Assembly: GCA_045531795.1 (NCBI GenBank)
Contig: JAZSET010000107.1
Location: 1-18,471, forward strand
Origin: UBA4717 sp045531795
GTDB taxonomy: Bacteria; Bacillota; Clostridia; Oscillospirales; CAG-272
DNA: 18,471 nucleotides
Direction: 5' to 3'
In this document: positions 16,209-18,471 of the stretch, in pieces
Layout of the letters: every line of letters starts with the position of its first letter
Position numbering within the stretch: the first letter of the stretch is position 1
Program-made: the position numbers and the translations under genes
The notes under the pieces: generated by a model
Database searches by the model: none
Seen by the model: only the letters and a program-made list of their open reading frames with translations
Told to the model about the DNA's origin: nothing

Positions 16209-16814
16209 TTATAGTATCAATGCGACAATCCGGGCAGATAATGTTGTCTCAATTATGGCGGCTACAAGTACCATTGGCACAAGAACAAAAATAATACTTT
16301 CAAGTATAAAAATGCAGTCTGTTTTTAGCTTTTCAATCACCGGTTTTCGTCTCACAAGTCGTATTATCGCCATAGTTATTGACATGCACCAAATTACTGA
16401 CAGTAAAATGCTGAAGCACATTGCCGGGATTTCAATGATACCGTGAGGAATCATACACACAAGCAATTTCCACCAGATAATTTCAGTAATCAGCAGTTTG
16501 AATGTTGAAACCAAAGTTGTGATGACACCAAATGTACCAAGAAGGGTGAAAATGCCGAAAGGTATTGTTCCCCACAGAATTGTCATTATCGCAGTTTTCA
16601 GATTTTCGAAAAAAACAAATGAAAATGCGTTGTTATATGCGCCGGCAGTTCCGGTAACATATTCAGTATAATAATTATTGGGTGGTGTATTCAGACAAGC
16701 AAAAATGAAAAATTCAGTGATGCCGAGTGCCACAAACAAGCACAGCTTACGGTTTGATTTCAAGTAGGAGAGAATGCTTTTGTAATGGTGAGTAAATCTT
16801 AAGCGGTGTGTCAT
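16209..16814 (-). CDS. SpoIIM-family (stage II sporulation protein M-like) membrane protein
   Basis: The ATG at 16814 follows the stop of the preceding gene by 1 nt, with AAAGGA in the last codons of that gene as the ribosome binding site. The 201-aa product, close to the usual SpoIIM length of about 200, has hydrophobic segments at about 24-42, 73-110, 115-121, 130-152 and 168-200. The hallmark is IPHGIIEIPA (122-131), the conserved PHG-x-x-E-x-P motif of the SpoIIM/DUF95 family. In endospore formers SpoIIM joins SpoIID and SpoIIP at the engulfing septum. The operon context here (WYL regulator, unknown gene) is not the usual sporulation locus, so this may be a paralogue with another membrane role. 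Family membership is well supported; the sporulation role is not. Confidence 0.75.
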   Translation of the reverse strand: MTHRLRFTHHYKSILSYLKSNRKLCLFVALGITEFFIFACLNTPPNNYYTEYVTGTAGAYNNAFSFVFFENLKTAIMTILWGTIPFGIFTLLGTFGVITTLVSTFKLLITEIIWWKLLVCMIPHGIIEIPAMCFSILLSVIWCMSITMAIIRLVRRKPVIEKLKTDCIFILESIIFVLVPMVLVAAIIETTLSARIVALIL

Positions 16815-16815
16815 T

Positions 16816-17691
16816 TTATAGTCCTTTTAACTTGTCAATAACATCATCCAAATATCCAAAAACATACAAATATTTTTCTTTTTTAACAGAGGTAATTCCG
16901 CTATATGCAGTTTGTATAGACGGATGCAATTCTTCAACTTGATACTGTCTATAGTTTTTTGTGTTTCTCTCGTTTGGTGCAATATGGCTATTCACATTTC
17001 TCGATAACATTTGATAAATAGGTATGATTGTTGCATTTCCTTTGATACTATCAATAAATTTCTTTGCAGATTTATACATACTACCTGGAAGAATAATATA
17101 GTCGGGTGTTAAATTTTCAATATCAGCTTTAATATAGCGATGCGATACTTCCATTAAATCTATGTTCCCTGCATAATCAATATTTTTTCTTCCCTCTTTT
17201 GAATACTTTCCATAATTGCCAAAACTGATATGTTCGCAAAAATCGCGAGGAGTAACGTTATCAAGATTCATTATTTCCAATTTTGAAGCAAGATACATTA
17301 CCGCTGTCAACAACAGCCCTGTTTCAATTGGTCCACAGTGAACATAAGGAATAACGTCTGCTTTTTTACGTATTTGCATACTTTGATCATCATAACACAT
17401 CCGATGTCTATTCTGGGCAATTTCATCTTCATCAAGCCAAGGACGATCTGTATTACAATTACAACAATATTCGGACAAATTTTCGGCACTTGCATATACT
17501 AAAATTTTGTTGGTTTGCTCAGCATACTTTTTGCCCACAAACGGAATGGTAGGAACTACAATTTCGTCTGTATTGCCCGGGCTAATCTTATGTACTGCCC
17601 ATTTCGACAATTTTCCCTTTTGCTCACTATGAATTTTTTTATATTCATTCAAAAGTACTGTTACCAATTCAGTATGAGTTTTAATTGTCAT
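16816..17691 (-). CDS. Unrecognised 291-aa protein, AT-rich, between WYL and SpoIIM-family genes
   Basis: The ATG at 17691 overlaps the WYL gene stop by 1 nt (TAATG), with GGGAG about 10 nt upstream. The protein is soluble, without signal peptide or membrane segments. Notable segments are VPTIPFVGKKY (46-56), ILVYASAENLSEYCCNC (63-79), IPYVHCGPIETG (114-125), FCEHISFGNYGKYS (151-164) and PDYIILPGSMYK (196-207). The alternating alpha/beta pattern and short Gly/Pro motifs faintly recall the uracil-DNA-glycosylase-like superfamily, but I cannot support that assignment. The gene looks more AT-rich than its neighbours, which suggests separate acquisition. Coupling to a WYL regulator makes a stress- or defence-related role possible; this is inference only. 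Confidence 0.8.
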   Translation of the reverse strand: MTIKTHTELVTVLLNEYKKIHSEQKGKLSKWAVHKISPGNTDEIVVPTIPFVGKKYAEQTNKILVYASAENLSEYCCNCNTDRPWLDEDEIAQNRHRMCYDDQSMQIRKKADVIPYVHCGPIETGLLLTAVMYLASKLEIMNLDNVTPRDFCEHISFGNYGKYSKEGRKNIDYAGNIDLMEVSHRYIKADIENLTPDYIILPGSMYKSAKKFIDSIKGNATIIPIYQMLSRNVNSHIAPNERNTKNYRQYQVEELHPSIQTAYSGITSVKKEKYLYVFGYLDDVIDKLKGL

Positions 17692-18471
17692 TATTTCGCG
17701 TCTCCCTCATACTTACTTCTCGCCTCGTCCAAGGCATTCCTTACTTCGTCAACCAAACTCTGCGGTGACAGGATTGTCACATACGGTGCATACTGCAGTG
17801 CCCAGTATTTCATAGCATGCAGATTGGCTGTGACACGGGCGATAATAGTGTTTTCACCCTCGTCCGAAAATTTTACTCCTTTACCAAACCAATCAATAAG
17901 CTCTCCTGCCATTGCGGGTGCGGTGCGCATGGAAATCTCTGCACTTTCGCCCGAGAACATATAGATATGTTCCGCCATATGCTTTGGCAGGTCAAGGCCG
18001 TTTTCAAGTCCTTTTACCTTTCGTTGCGGTTTTGTCGGAGCATCTGTAATTTTAATGTCACGAATATGGTCAAGTCGATAATGGGAAATGTCATCATAGC
18101 GTTCTACATTTCCGACAAGATAGTATCTGCCATTTGTTGCAACCATCTGATAGGGATTAACAATGTACTCTATCGGTTTGCCGTCTTTCCGATTCCTCAA
18201 ATGAAGCTTTTTATCTGTGCCAAAGTCTCCGTAATGGAACACAACCTTGCGATTTTTTTCAATTGCTTCATCAAGAATTTCAATCGTGTAAAATAACTCG
18301 GCATTCTGCGGTTGGTCAACGGGCAGATTACACACGTGGCGCACTTTTGACTTGAAATATCTGTTGGAAAGTCCCTCTATCTTTTCAATCATTTCTTTAC
18401 ACTGGCTATATGGTATGTATTTTGAAAAGAGCAGGCTGTCAATAAGCATGCGAAGCTCTGCGTCCGAAAAC
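17691..18471 (-). CDS. WYL-domain transcriptional regulator, N-terminus beyond window (partial)
   Basis: The frame is open to the window edge. A Met at 18449 is internal, since FSDAELR precedes it in frame, so the N-terminal helix-turn-helix lies outside. The visible part has a WYL domain: KNRKVVFHYGDFG, then VNPYQMVATNGRYYLVGN and a YRLDHIRDIKI segment typical of the family. The C-terminal part (ISMRTAPAMAGELIDWFGKG through YVTILSPQSLVDEVRNALDEA) fits the WCX extension. WYL domains sense nucleic acids or small ligands, and such regulators often control DNA-repair, stress or phage-defence genes. It shares a stop/start overlap with the next gene, so it probably regulates its own operon; the promoter is not in view. 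Confidence 0.88.
   Translation of the reverse strand, partial: FSDAELRMLIDSLLFSKYIPYSQCKEMIEKIEGLSNRYFKSKVRHVCNLPVDQPQNAELFYTIEILDEAIEKNRKVVFHYGDFGTDKKLHLRNRKDGKPIEYIVNPYQMVATNGRYYLVGNVERYDDISHYRLDHIRDIKITDAPTKPQRKVKGLENGLDLPKHMAEHIYMFSGESAEISMRTAPAMAGELIDWFGKGVKFSDEGENTIIARVTANLHAMKYWALQYAPYVTILSPQSLVDEVRNALDEARSKYEGDAK

Overview
The window looks like chromosome from a spore-forming, low-to-moderate GC Bacillota of class Clostridia, probably an uncultured gut Oscillospiraceae/Ruminococcaceae relative. The signs are strong AAGGAG-type ribosome binding sites, TTG starts, a LytTR response regulator with a GHKL kinase, S-layer homology (SLH) domains on a clostripain protease, a SpoIIM-family membrane protein, and very large exported proteins with Ig-like repeats. 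The organism call is an inference from gene content, not from a marker gene.

Left half (1-11435, all minus strand): one tight operon for exported proteins. A strong extended -10 promoter (11405-11435) reads leftward into a 68-residue cysteine-rich protein (11155-11361). Next come an SLH-anchored clostripain (C11) protease (9459-11132), a 2264-residue exported Ig-like repeat protein with an acidic 5-residue tandem repeat (2663-9457), and a further exported protein of at least 883 residues (1-2650, C-terminus outside the window) that enters tandem Asn/Thr/Gly-rich repeats. Spacings are 22, 1 and 12 nt, and the ribosome binding site of the giant gene lies inside the last codons of the protease gene.

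Centre (11436-13574, plus strand): a divergent two-gene LytTR response regulator / GHKL sensor kinase operon of AgrA/AgrC type, with an almost ideal sigma-A promoter at 11484-11512. Between the two divergent promoters lie two perfect 11-bp direct repeats with a 21-bp period, the geometry expected of a LytTR-family binding site. The simplest reading is that the two-component system controls its own operon, the exported-protein operon, or both. This is the most interesting feature of the window.

Right of centre (13575-14862, minus strand): a region with no intact large gene, holding hairpins and a possible decayed coding fragment. It is followed by a membrane-protein gene interrupted by an in-frame TAA at codon 18 and a small protein with one perfect EF-hand/dockerin-type loop and a C-terminal membrane anchor.

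Right end: an HD-domain dNTP triphosphohydrolase (14952-16145, plus) ends at a strong bidirectional terminator (16170-16200). Converging on it is a minus-strand operon in the order WYL-domain regulator (5' end outside the window), an unrecognised AT-rich 291-residue protein, and a SpoIIM-family membrane protein, all joined by 1-nt overlaps or gaps.
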